DNA of 64,000 nt, taken from contig JAAYKY010000012.1 of the NCBI GenBank assembly GCA_012522185.1, positions 1 through 64,000 on the forward strand, written 5' to 3'. The notes beneath the pieces are model-generated. The model did not search any database. It was not told the DNA's origin and was given only the letters and a program-made list of their open reading frames with translations. Positions 53,593 through 62,184 of the stretch are shown here, one piece after another. The DNA is from Flavobacteriaceae bacterium (GTDB lineage Bacteria; Bacteroidota; Bacteroidia; Flavobacteriales; Weeksellaceae). The position numbers and the translations under genes are program-made. Each line of letters starts with the position of its first letter. Position 1 is the stretch's first letter.

Positions 53593-55038
53593 ATGCCGAT
53601 TTTTAATTTTGACAATTCTTATCTTCAACTTTCCGATAAATTTTATCGGAAAGTCAAACCAAATCCTGCGCCTCATCCTGAATTGCTTTTACTGAATAAT
53701 GATTTGATGAAAAATCTGGATTTGGATATTTCGGATGAAAACCAATTATTGAAAATTTTATCGGGAAATGAATTGGAAGACGGTTCTCAACCGATTGCGC
53801 AAGCTTATGCCGGTCATCAATTCGGACATTTCACAATGCTCGGCGACGGACGTGCAATTTTATTGGGCGAACATTTAACGGAATCCAATCGTCGTTTTGA
53901 CATTCAGTTGAAAGGAGCAGGGCAGACGCCTTTTTCTCGTCGTGGCGACGGAAAAGCGGCCGTGAAACCGATGCTTCGGGAATTTCTGATGAGCGAAGCC
54001 ATGCATTATCTGGGCGTTCCGACTTCGCGAAGTCTTGCCGTGATTAAAACCGGTGAACCGGTTTATCGGGAAACCATTATGGAAGGAGCGGTTTTGACAC
54101 GTCTGATGAGCAGTCACATTCGGGTAGGAACTTTTGAGTTTGCGCGTTATTTTGGTGGAGTGGAAGAACTGCGCGAATTGATGAATTACACCATCAACCG
54201 ACATTTTCCGGAATTAAACGATGCCCAAAATCCGGCTTTGGCATTGCTTGAAAAAGGGATGGGTTTGCAAATGGATTTGATTGTGAATTGGATGCGAATT
54301 GGTTTTATACACGGAGTGATGAACACCGACAATACTTCGATTCCGGGCGAGACTTTTGATTACGGTCCTTGTGCTTTTATAGGGATTTACCATCCCGAAA
54401 CTGTATTTAGTTCCATTGATCGTGATGGACGTTATGCATTTGGAAATCAGCCCAATATTATCAAATGGAATCTTTCCAGATGGGCCGAAACTTTATTGCC
54501 GTTAATTAATTCCGACGAAAAGAAAGCCATCGAATTAGCCACTGAAAAAATCAATTCATTCGATGAGGTTTTCACGCAAAAATGGTGGGAAATGATGTTT
54601 GCCAAACTGGGAATTTCAAATCCAAAAATGGGCGACGATGATTTGGTGAACGAATTATTGCGACTGTTGGAATTGCATCAAAAAGATTATACCAATACTT
54701 TTACATATCTTCGAACTCCTGAAATTTTCGATAAAAATCAATTCTTCTTGGATGAGAAATTCGATGCTTGGACTCAAAAATGGAAATCCCGAATTAAGTT
54801 AGAAAACGGTGGAACAAACTCCGCTTTTGAATTAATGAAAAAGCAAAATCCAGTATTCATTCCCCGAAATTTTCACGTCGAAAAAGCATTGGACGAAGCC
54901 GAGAAATCTGATTTTTCATTCTTGAATTCTTTTCTCGATTTACTCAAAACACCCTATGAATTTCGTCCCGAAATGAAAGAGTTTCTTCATAGTCCTGAGG
55001 AATACGATTCCAATTATATGACGTTTTGTGGGACTTGA
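53593..55038 (+). CDS. selO: SelO/YdiU protein AMPylator
   Basis: This 481-residue pseudokinase-fold protein transfers AMP from ATP to Ser, Thr or Tyr of target proteins, with a role in oxidative stress in other organisms. Family blocks include QAYAGHQFGHFTMLGDGRA, QLKGAGQTPFSRRGDGKAA, SREFL/SEAMHYLGVPTSRSL and FIHGVMNTDN (catalytic region), then DYGPCAFIG. It ends with the conserved TFCGT tail, whose cysteine corresponds to the selenocysteine of animal SelO. The frame extends far upstream into the Omp85 gene; the ATG at 53593 fits the promoter and the family N-terminus. No terminator is seen. Confidence 0.95.
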   Translation: MPIFNFDNSYLQLSDKFYRKVKPNPAPHPELLLLNNDLMKNLDLDISDENQLLKILSGNELEDGSQPIAQAYAGHQFGHFTMLGDGRAILLGEHLTESNRRFDIQLKGAGQTPFSRRGDGKAAVKPMLREFLMSEAMHYLGVPTSRSLAVIKTGEPVYRETIMEGAVLTRLMSSHIRVGTFEFARYFGGVEELRELMNYTINRHFPELNDAQNPALALLEKGMGLQMDLIVNWMRIGFIHGVMNTDNTSIPGETFDYGPCAFIGIYHPETVFSSIDRDGRYAFGNQPNIIKWNLSRWAETLLPLINSDEKKAIELATEKINSFDEVFTQKWWEMMFAKLGISNPKMGDDDLVNELLRLLELHQKDYTNTFTYLRTPEIFDKNQFFLDEKFDAWTQKWKSRIKLENGGTNSAFELMKKQNPVFIPRNFHVEKALDEAEKSDFSFLNSFLDLLKTPYEFRPEMKEFLHSPEEYDSNYMTFCGT

Positions 55039-55073
55039 TAAATCCTCGGGTTTTGATAGTTTTTTTTTAAGTC

Positions 55074-57737
55074 TTAAAATTTATATCGCAATTGCACCAA
55101 GAAATATCGTCCCAAAACTTCTTTTGTATTGATGATGGTTTGGTTGTTTACCGCATCAAAACTCGAAGTTACGATGGTTTCATTGCCCAAAAGATTTCCA
55201 CCAATCAACGTCAGATAGGTGCTTTTGGCAAGATGAAATCTCAAAGAAGCATTTAAGGATTGATTCTCGTTGATTAAATCCTCGTTTTGATATTGAATTC
55301 GGTACGAATAGTCCGATTGGAAAAGGAATTTATCGGAAATTGCCCAAGCAAATTTCCCGAAAGGGCGCCAAGTAGTGAAGTCGTTTTCTGTCAATGATTT
55401 GAAATCACTTTTGATGTAGTTCAGTCCCAAATCGAATTCTACTTTTCGTCGGATTTTGAATTTGTTAGTCAAAGTATAGGATTGGGTGAAAGTGGAATTA
55501 TTGACCAAATTTGAAATCAATTCATTGTTTTGATCCAAGAAATTAATTCGGGTAAAATAATCCGAATAATTGATATTTCCATTTATAAATAAGGAATAAA
55601 TCCTTGAAAATCTTTTACTTCCGCCAAAATAAACATTCAAAGACTGATCGTCTTCTGGGTTGTTTATCAGGGAATTAACCTGTGGGAATGCACCTAAATT
55701 GGACGCGCTCTGTATGTTGTCCATACTTCGGTTGTAGTTAGCTCCGACATAAAAATTCAGAAATTTAAAGGAATTGAAATAATTATAACCGATGCTTGCG
55801 CTATGGTACAAAGACTCTCTCAATGCGGGATTTCCACGGAAAATCGAATAATAATTTCGGATTTCATAATTGCCCGATAAATCGGTCAGATTGGGAAGTT
55901 TGTATTCTTGTTTATAGCTTAAATTTAGATTTTGTGAATTATTGAATTTGATTTCTGCTCTCGCATGAGGTAGGATTTTCGTGAACTCCAATTTGTTTTC
56001 ACCTCCGATGAAATTTATTTTTTCACGGAAGTTATAAACGCCGACTCCTAAGTCGAATTTCAGAATGCCAATTTTTTTGGTATAAGTTAAATCCGCATAA
56101 ATCTCTGTGTAATTGAAATCAGAATCGGTTTGAAAAAATTCCTGCTGAATGAGTGAATTGTCTTCGTATATATTATTTTCCAGATTTTGCCAGCTGAAGT
56201 TGCTTCCTGCTTTGATTCTAAGATTGCTCGTATTGGTCAACAAATGATTGTAGATCCCGTAAATCTGAAGGTTTTGCGTGTTTAAATCCCGATTTTGGCG
56301 CAAATTATAAAAACTAAGGCTGTCAATTATCAGAGGAACCACATCGGAATTGATGAATAAATCCGGCTGATCGTTCGAAATTTGGTGGCGAACATAAAAA
56401 CCGATGTTGTGATCACGTCCGACTTTTCTGATGTAGGAAAGGTTTTGACGAAGACTAAAACTTGTTTTCTCATTTAGATTATTTCGATATCCGGTCGAAA
56501 TATCATTCAAATGCGTATCGGCAAATTGTTCGTTTTCATTTTCCAGGTAATTAAAGCTCACGCGGTATTTGAATTGTGATTTAGAGTCGGGCGAATAATC
56601 CATTCGAAATCTTCCCAAAGTCGAAAGCAGATGTTGATCGTTCATCTGTTCGTCCCGGTAATTCATTCCGGCACCGATTCTTTCTTGCGTAGATCTGAAA
56701 TTCAAATTGTGATTATTGAAAAGTACAAATCCATTGGTATATACCTTTTTATTGGGTTCAAATCCAAAATGCAAAGCACTCAAAAAAGCGTTCATATCGG
56801 TTGCATCTTGTGCTGTTCCCAAGGAAATAGAGTTGGATTCTTGTCGAAGTGAGAAACTGCTTCCTTCTTCCATCAGCTCTGAAATTCCTCCGAGAAAGGA
56901 AAAATAATCTTCGTAAGTGAAAACTTCTTTTCCAAATGTATTGTAATCTGCGATGAGAGTTCCGTCTGTTTTGGGGCTGAAATAAAACAATTTGGTTTGT
57001 ACGTCCGAATGTTCATGCGCATCGCCGCCCAGAGTGGCATTCCCAAAAATAAGGCTTTTTTTATCTTCTTTGAGTTCGATGTTGAGCATGGCTTCCTCAT
57101 CGTCTGAAAGCGAGTTTGCAAAAGGGTTGGCTTTGAACTTTCGGTTCAACTGAATTTTGTCAATGGCATCTGCGGGAAGGTTTTTGGTGAGTAATTTGGT
57201 GTTTCCGCCGAGTACTTCACGATCGCCTACTTTTATGGTTTTGATTTCCTTTCCTTCGTAATAGACTTTTCCGTTTTCTACCTGAAGTCCGGGTAGTTTT
57301 TTTAGTAAATCTTCCAGGTTTTCATCGGCCGCCGTACGGAAAGAGTCGGCATCGTATTCGATGGTATCTCCTTTGACTGTAATGGGTTGTCTGGCTCGGA
57401 TGACGGCTTCTTGTAGTGAAACCGCAGCTCTTTTCATTTGAAAACGCACGGATTTACTACGATCCATTTGGATGGTTTCTGCATAGGATTCAAAATCGAA
57501 ATGTTCGGCTTCTACTTCATAGGTTTCTCCGCAAGGCAAATCCAAAACAAAGGCTCCTTCGGTATCGGTAAAGGTAAAAGCAACGCCTTCATTTTTGGAA
57601 TTGAAAGCCGAAACCGAAGCGTCGAAAACCGGTAAACCGATGCTGTCCCGGATTTCGCCACGAAGTTTACAGGTTTCTTGGGCGGTTGAAATTTGAAATA
57701 TAAATATGGTTAAACCAAAAAGTAGAAACTTTTTCAT
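55074..57737 (-). CDS. Outer-membrane beta-barrel protein, TonB-receptor fold
   Basis: This 887-residue protein has a signal peptide ending ISTAQ. A carboxypeptidase-regulatory-like beta-sandwich follows at about 22-110 (LRGEIRDSIGLPVFDASVS). A plug-like domain is at about 120-230 (LQEAVIRARQPITVKGDTIEYDADSF, LLKKLPGLQVENGKVYYEG) and a large barrel ends in Phe. It belongs to the Bacteroidota group of TonB-receptor-like proteins with a TQQ-type plug and no SusD partner. These often neighbour GLPGLI genes, as here. The ligand is unknown. It is probably the last gene of the peptide-GLPGLI operon, 75 bases after the previous gene. Confidence 0.88.
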   Translation of the reverse strand: MKKFLLFGLTIFIFQISTAQETCKLRGEIRDSIGLPVFDASVSAFNSKNEGVAFTFTDTEGAFVLDLPCGETYEVEAEHFDFESYAETIQMDRSKSVRFQMKRAAVSLQEAVIRARQPITVKGDTIEYDADSFRTAADENLEDLLKKLPGLQVENGKVYYEGKEIKTIKVGDREVLGGNTKLLTKNLPADAIDKIQLNRKFKANPFANSLSDDEEAMLNIELKEDKKSLIFGNATLGGDAHEHSDVQTKLFYFSPKTDGTLIADYNTFGKEVFTYEDYFSFLGGISELMEEGSSFSLRQESNSISLGTAQDATDMNAFLSALHFGFEPNKKVYTNGFVLFNNHNLNFRSTQERIGAGMNYRDEQMNDQHLLSTLGRFRMDYSPDSKSQFKYRVSFNYLENENEQFADTHLNDISTGYRNNLNEKTSFSLRQNLSYIRKVGRDHNIGFYVRHQISNDQPDLFINSDVVPLIIDSLSFYNLRQNRDLNTQNLQIYGIYNHLLTNTSNLRIKAGSNFSWQNLENNIYEDNSLIQQEFFQTDSDFNYTEIYADLTYTKKIGILKFDLGVGVYNFREKINFIGGENKLEFTKILPHARAEIKFNNSQNLNLSYKQEYKLPNLTDLSGNYEIRNYYSIFRGNPALRESLYHSASIGYNYFNSFKFLNFYVGANYNRSMDNIQSASNLGAFPQVNSLINNPEDDQSLNVYFGGSKRFSRIYSLFINGNINYSDYFTRINFLDQNNELISNLVNNSTFTQSYTLTNKFKIRRKVEFDLGLNYIKSDFKSLTENDFTTWRPFGKFAWAISDKFLFQSDYSYRIQYQNEDLINENQSLNASLRFHLAKSTYLTLIGGNLLGNETIVTSSFDAVNNQTIINTKEVLGRYFLVQLRYKF

Positions 57738-57812
57738 TCATTAAGATTTGATTGATTAGTAAGAAAAGAAGTTGAATTGTTACAAAATTCAGATCATATT
57801 GTAGTTTGAGTT

Positions 57813-58571
57813 CTAATCTTTGTCAATTCCACCGTCATACATTTCTTTCATTTTTTGCATTTGTTTTTCGTTTTCTTCTTTGAATTCTTTCTGATTGACA
57901 AGTTTTCCTTTTTTGGGACGAGTAATTTTTGTTTTTTCATTTCCGGTCTGGATGGAAATTGCGGTTGTGGTTTGGGTTTGTTCTCCACCGGTTTTAGTTT
58001 TGGAGGTTCTTTCTAATTTTAAGATTAAACCCGGTAATCCGCCATAGACATCGGGTCCACTTTTGAAACTCAATCGAGGCGCATACCAAGCGACTAAATT
58101 CGTAGTGCTATCCACTTCGGCGGTTGCTTTTCGAACTTCATATCCTAAAATCTCTTGGGATTCACGGGTGATTTTCCAGTCATAGGTTTTTACAGAATCC
58201 TGAATGAGGTAATCCACATTCCACGAATTGGCTTCTCGCAAAACTAAATTTTCTTTTAAATTTTTATAAAGTTTGCCTCTTTGTCCAAGACTTATGTACA
58301 CCCTCGAACCTTCGTCTTTTTGCTGGTTGTTGATTCTTTCCTGGTATTCATAAATGGATTCATCGGGCGTCATTATGAGTTGATAATAAGATGGCGTTTC
58401 CATAGCGATTTTCAGTGCGTCTTGCCATTCTTTGTCTGCTATATTACTATCTGAAAAGGTGGTTATATTATCCATTTCCATTTTGGTAAAGGATTCGTAT
58501 TCGACGATGAGTTTGTCTTGTGCGTTTAGTAAAATTCCGGCGGCGAATAGAATTAAAAATATTTTTTTCAT
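57813..58571 (-). CDS. GLPGLI family protein (single domain) 4
   Basis: This 252-residue exported protein has a signal peptide ending LLNAQ. The family core is ILGYEVRKATAEV then VAWYAPRLSFKSGP and GGLPGLILKLE (about 170-183). The C-terminus is MYDGGIDKD. The GLPGLI family (TIGR01200) is confined to Bacteroidota and has no known function. The position usually held by Cys in GY-x-C-x-KA is Val (EVRKA) here. The frame extends upstream into the neighbour's 3' end; the ATG before the signal peptide is used. Confidence 0.9.
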   Translation of the reverse strand: MKKIFLILFAAGILLNAQDKLIVEYESFTKMEMDNITTFSDSNIADKEWQDALKIAMETPSYYQLIMTPDESIYEYQERINNQQKDEGSRVYISLGQRGKLYKNLKENLVLREANSWNVDYLIQDSVKTYDWKITRESQEILGYEVRKATAEVDSTTNLVAWYAPRLSFKSGPDVYGGLPGLILKLERTSKTKTGGEQTQTTTAISIQTGNEKTKITRPKKGKLVNQKEFKEENEKQMQKMKEMYDGGIDKD

Positions 58572-58629
58572 TTGATTGATTTTAGGAATTTTGATTTGTT
58601 TGGAAACGAAAATAGGGAATTTTAATGAA

Positions 58630-59376
58630 TTAGTCTTTGTCCACCGCGTCTTGTTCATTCCACATTTGGTTTCTTTTATCATTTGCTTCTTGGAAAATTC
58701 CGTCAATTTCTTCAGCTTTGATCTGGGTGCCCTGATCGGGTTTGATTATTTTTAATTTTTTATCTGATTGTCTGATGGATTCTGCGAGAAAACGTTCGTG
58801 ATACACCATGGTTTTGGAAGATTTTTCTGCTTCGAGAATCAATCCGGGTACCCCCCAATAGTCGCTCGGTCCATTTGAGATAGCCAGCTTTGGCGCATAC
58901 CAAACCGTATAAACCGCAGTAGAATCTTCGGCCGTTGCTTTTCGAACCTCGAATCCCAAAATATCCTTTTTTTCTTTGGTAATTTTCCATTCCTGCCTTT
59001 CCAATTTATCCAAAGAAAAATACTTCTTCCCATAAACGTTAAAATCTTTTCTTTGGGTTGAATCCGATAAATTTTTATAAGTAGTGCCAAATCCGGCAGG
59101 AGCGACCTTTATCACGGCAGCATTTTGATCCTGATTATTGTTGATTTTCTCCACATAAGTAAAAGAAGATTCTTTGCCGGAAATCAACATTTTATATTCA
59201 GCCGGATCGGGTTCTTCATTTTGTTTAAGCTGATCTCTTAATCCATCGTTAATGAATTCTTGTCTGATTTCATCAGGAAGTGTTTTTCTGACAACGGCCT
59301 GATACGTAATTTCTAAATTCTGAGCATTTAGAAAAAGGCAGAACAAGGCAATAAAAAAGACGGTATATTTTTTCAT
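58630..59376 (-). CDS. GLPGLI family protein (single domain) 3
   Basis: This 248-residue exported protein has a signal peptide ending FLNAQ. The core is ILGFEVRKATAE, TVWYAPKLAISNGP and WGVPGLILEAE, where the motif reads GVPGLI instead of GLPGLI. It ends AVDKD. Spacing to its neighbours is 46 and 58 bases on the same strand. It shares an 18-base identity around its stop codon with the next gene upstream, a sign of tandem duplication. The function is unknown. Confidence 0.9.
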   Translation of the reverse strand: MKKYTVFFIALFCLFLNAQNLEITYQAVVRKTLPDEIRQEFINDGLRDQLKQNEEPDPAEYKMLISGKESSFTYVEKINNNQDQNAAVIKVAPAGFGTTYKNLSDSTQRKDFNVYGKKYFSLDKLERQEWKITKEKKDILGFEVRKATAEDSTAVYTVWYAPKLAISNGPSDYWGVPGLILEAEKSSKTMVYHERFLAESIRQSDKKLKIIKPDQGTQIKAEEIDGIFQEANDKRNQMWNEQDAVDKD

Positions 59377-59422
59377 GGTAATGGAGTTTAATTCTGAAGG
59401 CAATATCGAAAAATTTATTGAA

Positions 59423-60124
59423 TTAGTCTTTGTCCACGCCGCTATTGTACAGTTCATGAAATCTCTGGTCTTGTTCTTTATGAAATTCTTGGTACTCTTT
59501 CAGGCTCATTCGTTTTCCTTTTTTTGAAAGGGGAGGAGTTTTCAATTCCTTATTTTTAACTTCAATTTCGGTTGCTGTATATCTTTTAACTTCTAAGATG
59601 TCACCATAGTCCGTTCTGATTTCTAATTCCAAAATCAATCCGGGTAGTCCGCTATAGATTTCCGGTCCATGCTTGGCAGGAAGGTTTGGGCTGTACCACG
59701 CAGTTATTTCTGTGATATCGTTCAATAATGCTGTTGCTTTTCTTACAGAAATATCTAAAATGTTTTTTGTCTCCTTTTCTAATTTCCACGGATATTCAGG
59801 CAAATTGTCTTGAAGTATAATGTCTTGTCCATAAATATTTATATTTTCCGTGAATTCATTATTCTTTAAATCTTTCTGAAGTATGCCTGTTTTTCTAATA
59901 AACCCATAGGATTTCCCTAAGTCTTGATCGTTTTGAATTCTTTCGATGTACTCGTATAAAGAATAGTTTTCATTGAGAGAGAGTTTAAAATAGGTATAAA
60001 CTCCTTCCTCTTCCTTATCGTCTTCGATTAAAATTGGAAGTACTTGATAAGTGATTTCCATTGTTTCCTGAGCCGTTGCTTTAAAGGAAAACCACACAAA
60101 AAAGAAGGATAAGAAGGGTTTCAT
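59423..60124 (-). CDS. GLPGLI family protein (single domain) 2
   Basis: This 233-residue exported protein has a signal peptide ending ATAQ (about 19). The core is ILDISVRKATALL, TAWYSPNLPAKHGP and SGLPGLILELE, and it ends SGVDKD. The canonical cysteine is again replaced (SVRKA). It lies 54 bases after the double-domain gene and is probably co-transcribed. The function is unknown. Confidence 0.9.
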   Translation of the reverse strand: MKPFLSFFFVWFSFKATAQETMEITYQVLPILIEDDKEEEGVYTYFKLSLNENYSLYEYIERIQNDQDLGKSYGFIRKTGILQKDLKNNEFTENINIYGQDIILQDNLPEYPWKLEKETKNILDISVRKATALLNDITEITAWYSPNLPAKHGPEIYSGLPGLILELEIRTDYGDILEVKRYTATEIEVKNKELKTPPLSKKGKRMSLKEYQEFHKEQDQRFHELYNSGVDKD

Positions 60125-60178
60125 ATAATGAAGATTGAAAGTTTACATTTAATAAATTAAGGTAAGATTGTTTTAATT

Positions 60179-61588
60179 TTAGCCCTTATCAACACCGTAG
60201 TTTTCCAACTCAAATTGCTTATTATAAATCTCTTTTTCTAATTCATCGAATTCTTTACTTGTATAATAGGATTCAGCTGGTTTTAGTTTGTTTAATTCGA
60301 AGTTTTTCCCATTTTTCTTTATTTCTATAATTTCGTACCGATTAATCTGGGAAGAGGATTCTGTTATTTGTTTTTCTTCGACTTCCAAAATCATTCCGGG
60401 TAATCCATAGTATAAAAGTGGTCCATCAGGAATAGGGATATCAGATGTGTACCAAACAGTAATTTGGTATTTGTTGTCATCGGTTACAGTGAATGCTTTT
60501 GTGCAATTATAACCCTGAATATTTTTGAATTCATTTCTGGAAATTACCCAATTAAAATTAGGGATAGTATCTTTAACTGAATAAAGCTTTCCATTTATTT
60601 CTTCTTCCTTTATAAATGTTTTATTCGAGAGATCTTTATTGTATTTTGCATTAGTAAGGAAAATCGTATAACGCGAATTACTCGGTTGGCTATTGTCTAT
60701 CCTATCGAGATCATAAAATGTTGATTGATAGTTTTTTGTACATAATCTACTATAATTAGGAACGCTCTCTATATCATTTTTTATATCGTTGGATTTAAAC
60801 TCAGTATAATATTTATAGTCCAAACAATAAGAGTCCTGAACTAAATTATCTTGAAATTTGTAAACTTCTATCGACTTGGAAGTATCTATGTGAATATCTG
60901 TATTGTACTGGCTATAGATTTGTTTCATTAGTAAATTATAATTAATGTTAGCCTCTCTAATTGCTGTATCCCAATTTAGTATCTTACGTGGGTCTGGTTT
61001 GTAATTTATTTTCAATTCCGGTGCATTATTCACAATTAATTTATTTGCTTGATAATTCACTCTGCCCTTGACTTCCAGTATCATTCCGGGCAAACCATTA
61101 AATTTCCAGGGACCATCATTGATAGGAATTTCCGGAGCAAAGTAAACCTCGTATTTTCTTCCTTTGTATGAGGTTGTGGCATATGTACAAGTATATCCAA
61201 GTATCTCTTTGGTTTTACTTTCGTCTATTTCCCATACAAATGAATCAATTTCCTCTTCTATAATTGCGTTTGTCAGATATAAAATATCGGGATCTGAATA
61301 CATCTTGCCAATAGAGAAATCCTTGTAATGGTTTTTTCTTTTTTTTATTATATCTCCTCTTAACCGGTTTTCCTCGTCAAAATAGGAAGTGGTCTTGTCG
61401 ATTATATTATAATCGTAGTAAAAATAAGACTGATTGTTTTCATTTATATATTTACATTGAATAGTGTCATTTCCATTTTCTTCTAAATTGTCTATTCTCA
61501 AAAACTCTGCATAATAATTATGTTGAGAGAATAGAGAAATTGGTAATAGAATAAGAAATAAAATTAAAGACCTATAATAATTGCTCAT
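60179..61588 (-). CDS. Double-domain GLPGLI protein
   Basis: This 469-residue exported protein has two full GLPGLI domains in one chain. Repeat 1 has ILGYTCTYATT, VYFAPEIPINDGP and NGLPGMILEV (about 165). Repeat 2 has IQGYNCTKAFT, VWYTSDIPIPDGP and YGLPGMILEV (about 394). Both repeats keep the cysteine that the three single-domain neighbours have lost. The signal peptide ends LFSQ (about 22). It ends YGVDKG, like the neighbours' VDKD. It is the second gene of the operon, after the peptide gene. The function is unknown. Confidence 0.9.
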   Translation of the reverse strand: MSNYYRSLILFLILLPISLFSQHNYYAEFLRIDNLEENGNDTIQCKYINENNQSYFYYDYNIIDKTTSYFDEENRLRGDIIKKRKNHYKDFSIGKMYSDPDILYLTNAIIEEEIDSFVWEIDESKTKEILGYTCTYATTSYKGRKYEVYFAPEIPINDGPWKFNGLPGMILEVKGRVNYQANKLIVNNAPELKINYKPDPRKILNWDTAIREANINYNLLMKQIYSQYNTDIHIDTSKSIEVYKFQDNLVQDSYCLDYKYYTEFKSNDIKNDIESVPNYSRLCTKNYQSTFYDLDRIDNSQPSNSRYTIFLTNAKYNKDLSNKTFIKEEEINGKLYSVKDTIPNFNWVISRNEFKNIQGYNCTKAFTVTDDNKYQITVWYTSDIPIPDGPLLYYGLPGMILEVEEKQITESSSQINRYEIIEIKKNGKNFELNKLKPAESYYTSKEFDELEKEIYNKQFELENYGVDKG

Positions 61589-61610
61589 TTCATAAAATTT
61601 AAGTTAGTAA

Positions 61611-61646
61611 TTAACAACAGAGGTTTAATTTAATCCCTGTTGTTAA
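61611..61646 (-). other. Perfect inverted repeat between peptide gene and GLPGLI genes
   Basis: Ten-base arms TTAACAACAG (61611-61620) and CTGTTGTTAA (61637-61646) enclose 16 bases. No T-run follows on the minus strand, so it is not a classical terminator. It may stabilise or process the upstream peptide mRNA, or cause partial termination. Confidence 0.5.
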
Positions 61647-61661
61647 AATTCAATTTACCTG

Positions 61662-61889
61662 TTAATCAGCCGCTAAAGCCGCCTGTTTTGCTTTGTTCAA
61701 TGCCGCTTGAGCAGCTGTACAATCAGCTCCTGTACCACAGTAAGTATTTGCCCCTACATCTTCACATATAGTACAAGTTAGAACCTCCTCGTCCTCGGCT
61801 TTCTTGATTTCATCTTTAGAAACACTATTACTTGCCATCGCAAAACTTCCCAGTAGCCCAAAGCTACATAATAAAACTAATTTTTTCAT
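61662..61889 (-). CDS. Small secreted four-cysteine peptide
   Basis: From the ATG at 61889 this is a 75-residue precursor with a signal peptide ending FAMA (about 18). The mature peptide of about 57 residues has an acidic front (KDEIKKAEDEE), a Cys core (CTIC at 39-42, then Cys51 and Cys57) and an Ala/Lys-rich helix tail. I recognise no named family. The open frame continues in phase to an ATG at 61970 that would add a second, lipobox-like signal (IIFLSMVFISC). It is the first gene of the probable GLPGLI operon and is divergent from the TPR/AraC regulator. Confidence 0.75.
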   Translation of the reverse strand: MKKLVLLCSFGLLGSFAMASNSVSKDEIKKAEDEEVLTCTICEDVGANTYCGTGADCTAAQAALNKAKQAALAAD

Positions 61890-61983
61890 GTTAAACTCGT
61901 CATCATTTATACAAGAAATAAATACCATTGACAAAAAGATTATACAAGCTGTTTTTTGAATTTGATGCATAGATCTTTTTTTA

Positions 61984-62011
61984 CAAATATTTAAATTAAA
62001 TCACTGACAAA
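61984..62011 (-). promoter_or_regulatory. Probable promoter of the peptide-GLPGLI operon
   Basis: On the minus strand, TTTG (62008-62011), a 16-base spacer and AATATTTG (61984-61991, one mismatch to TAnnTTTG) predict a start near 61977. The imperfect -7 box fits an activator-dependent promoter. Confidence 0.45.
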
Positions 62012-62032
62012 CAAATAGTTGATGTTCGCTTT

Positions 62033-62067
62033 CCTGAATTGTTACGGAGCAATTCAGGAATTGTTAC
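62033..62067. promoter_or_regulatory. Candidate AraC-type operator: direct repeat plus palindrome
   Basis: GAATTGTTAC occurs at 62036-62045 and 62058-62067, a 22-bp period (about two helical turns). Overlapping it, CCTGAATTG (62033-62041) and CAATTCAGG (62050-62058) form a perfect 9-bp inverted repeat. The element lies 21 bases upstream of the predicted -33 box of the peptide promoter, where AraC-family activators usually bind. Confidence 0.55.
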
Positions 62068-62184
62068 AGGAAGTTCAAGTAAAAGATTTGGGTTCAGGGA
62101 ATTAAAAAATGAAGAAAATTTGGAGAGAAAATGTATTTTACAAAAAAACTTCATAAGTTTAGGTACCAATTAAACTGATATAGG

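Noticed and set aside
58572-58706. N-terminal extensions of the GLPGLI proteins containing WTKTNS-like sequence
   Set aside because: These are readings of the upstream gene's 3' end and the intergenic region; similarity between them reflects the duplicated DNA at the stop codons. Signal peptides begin at the downstream ATGs.
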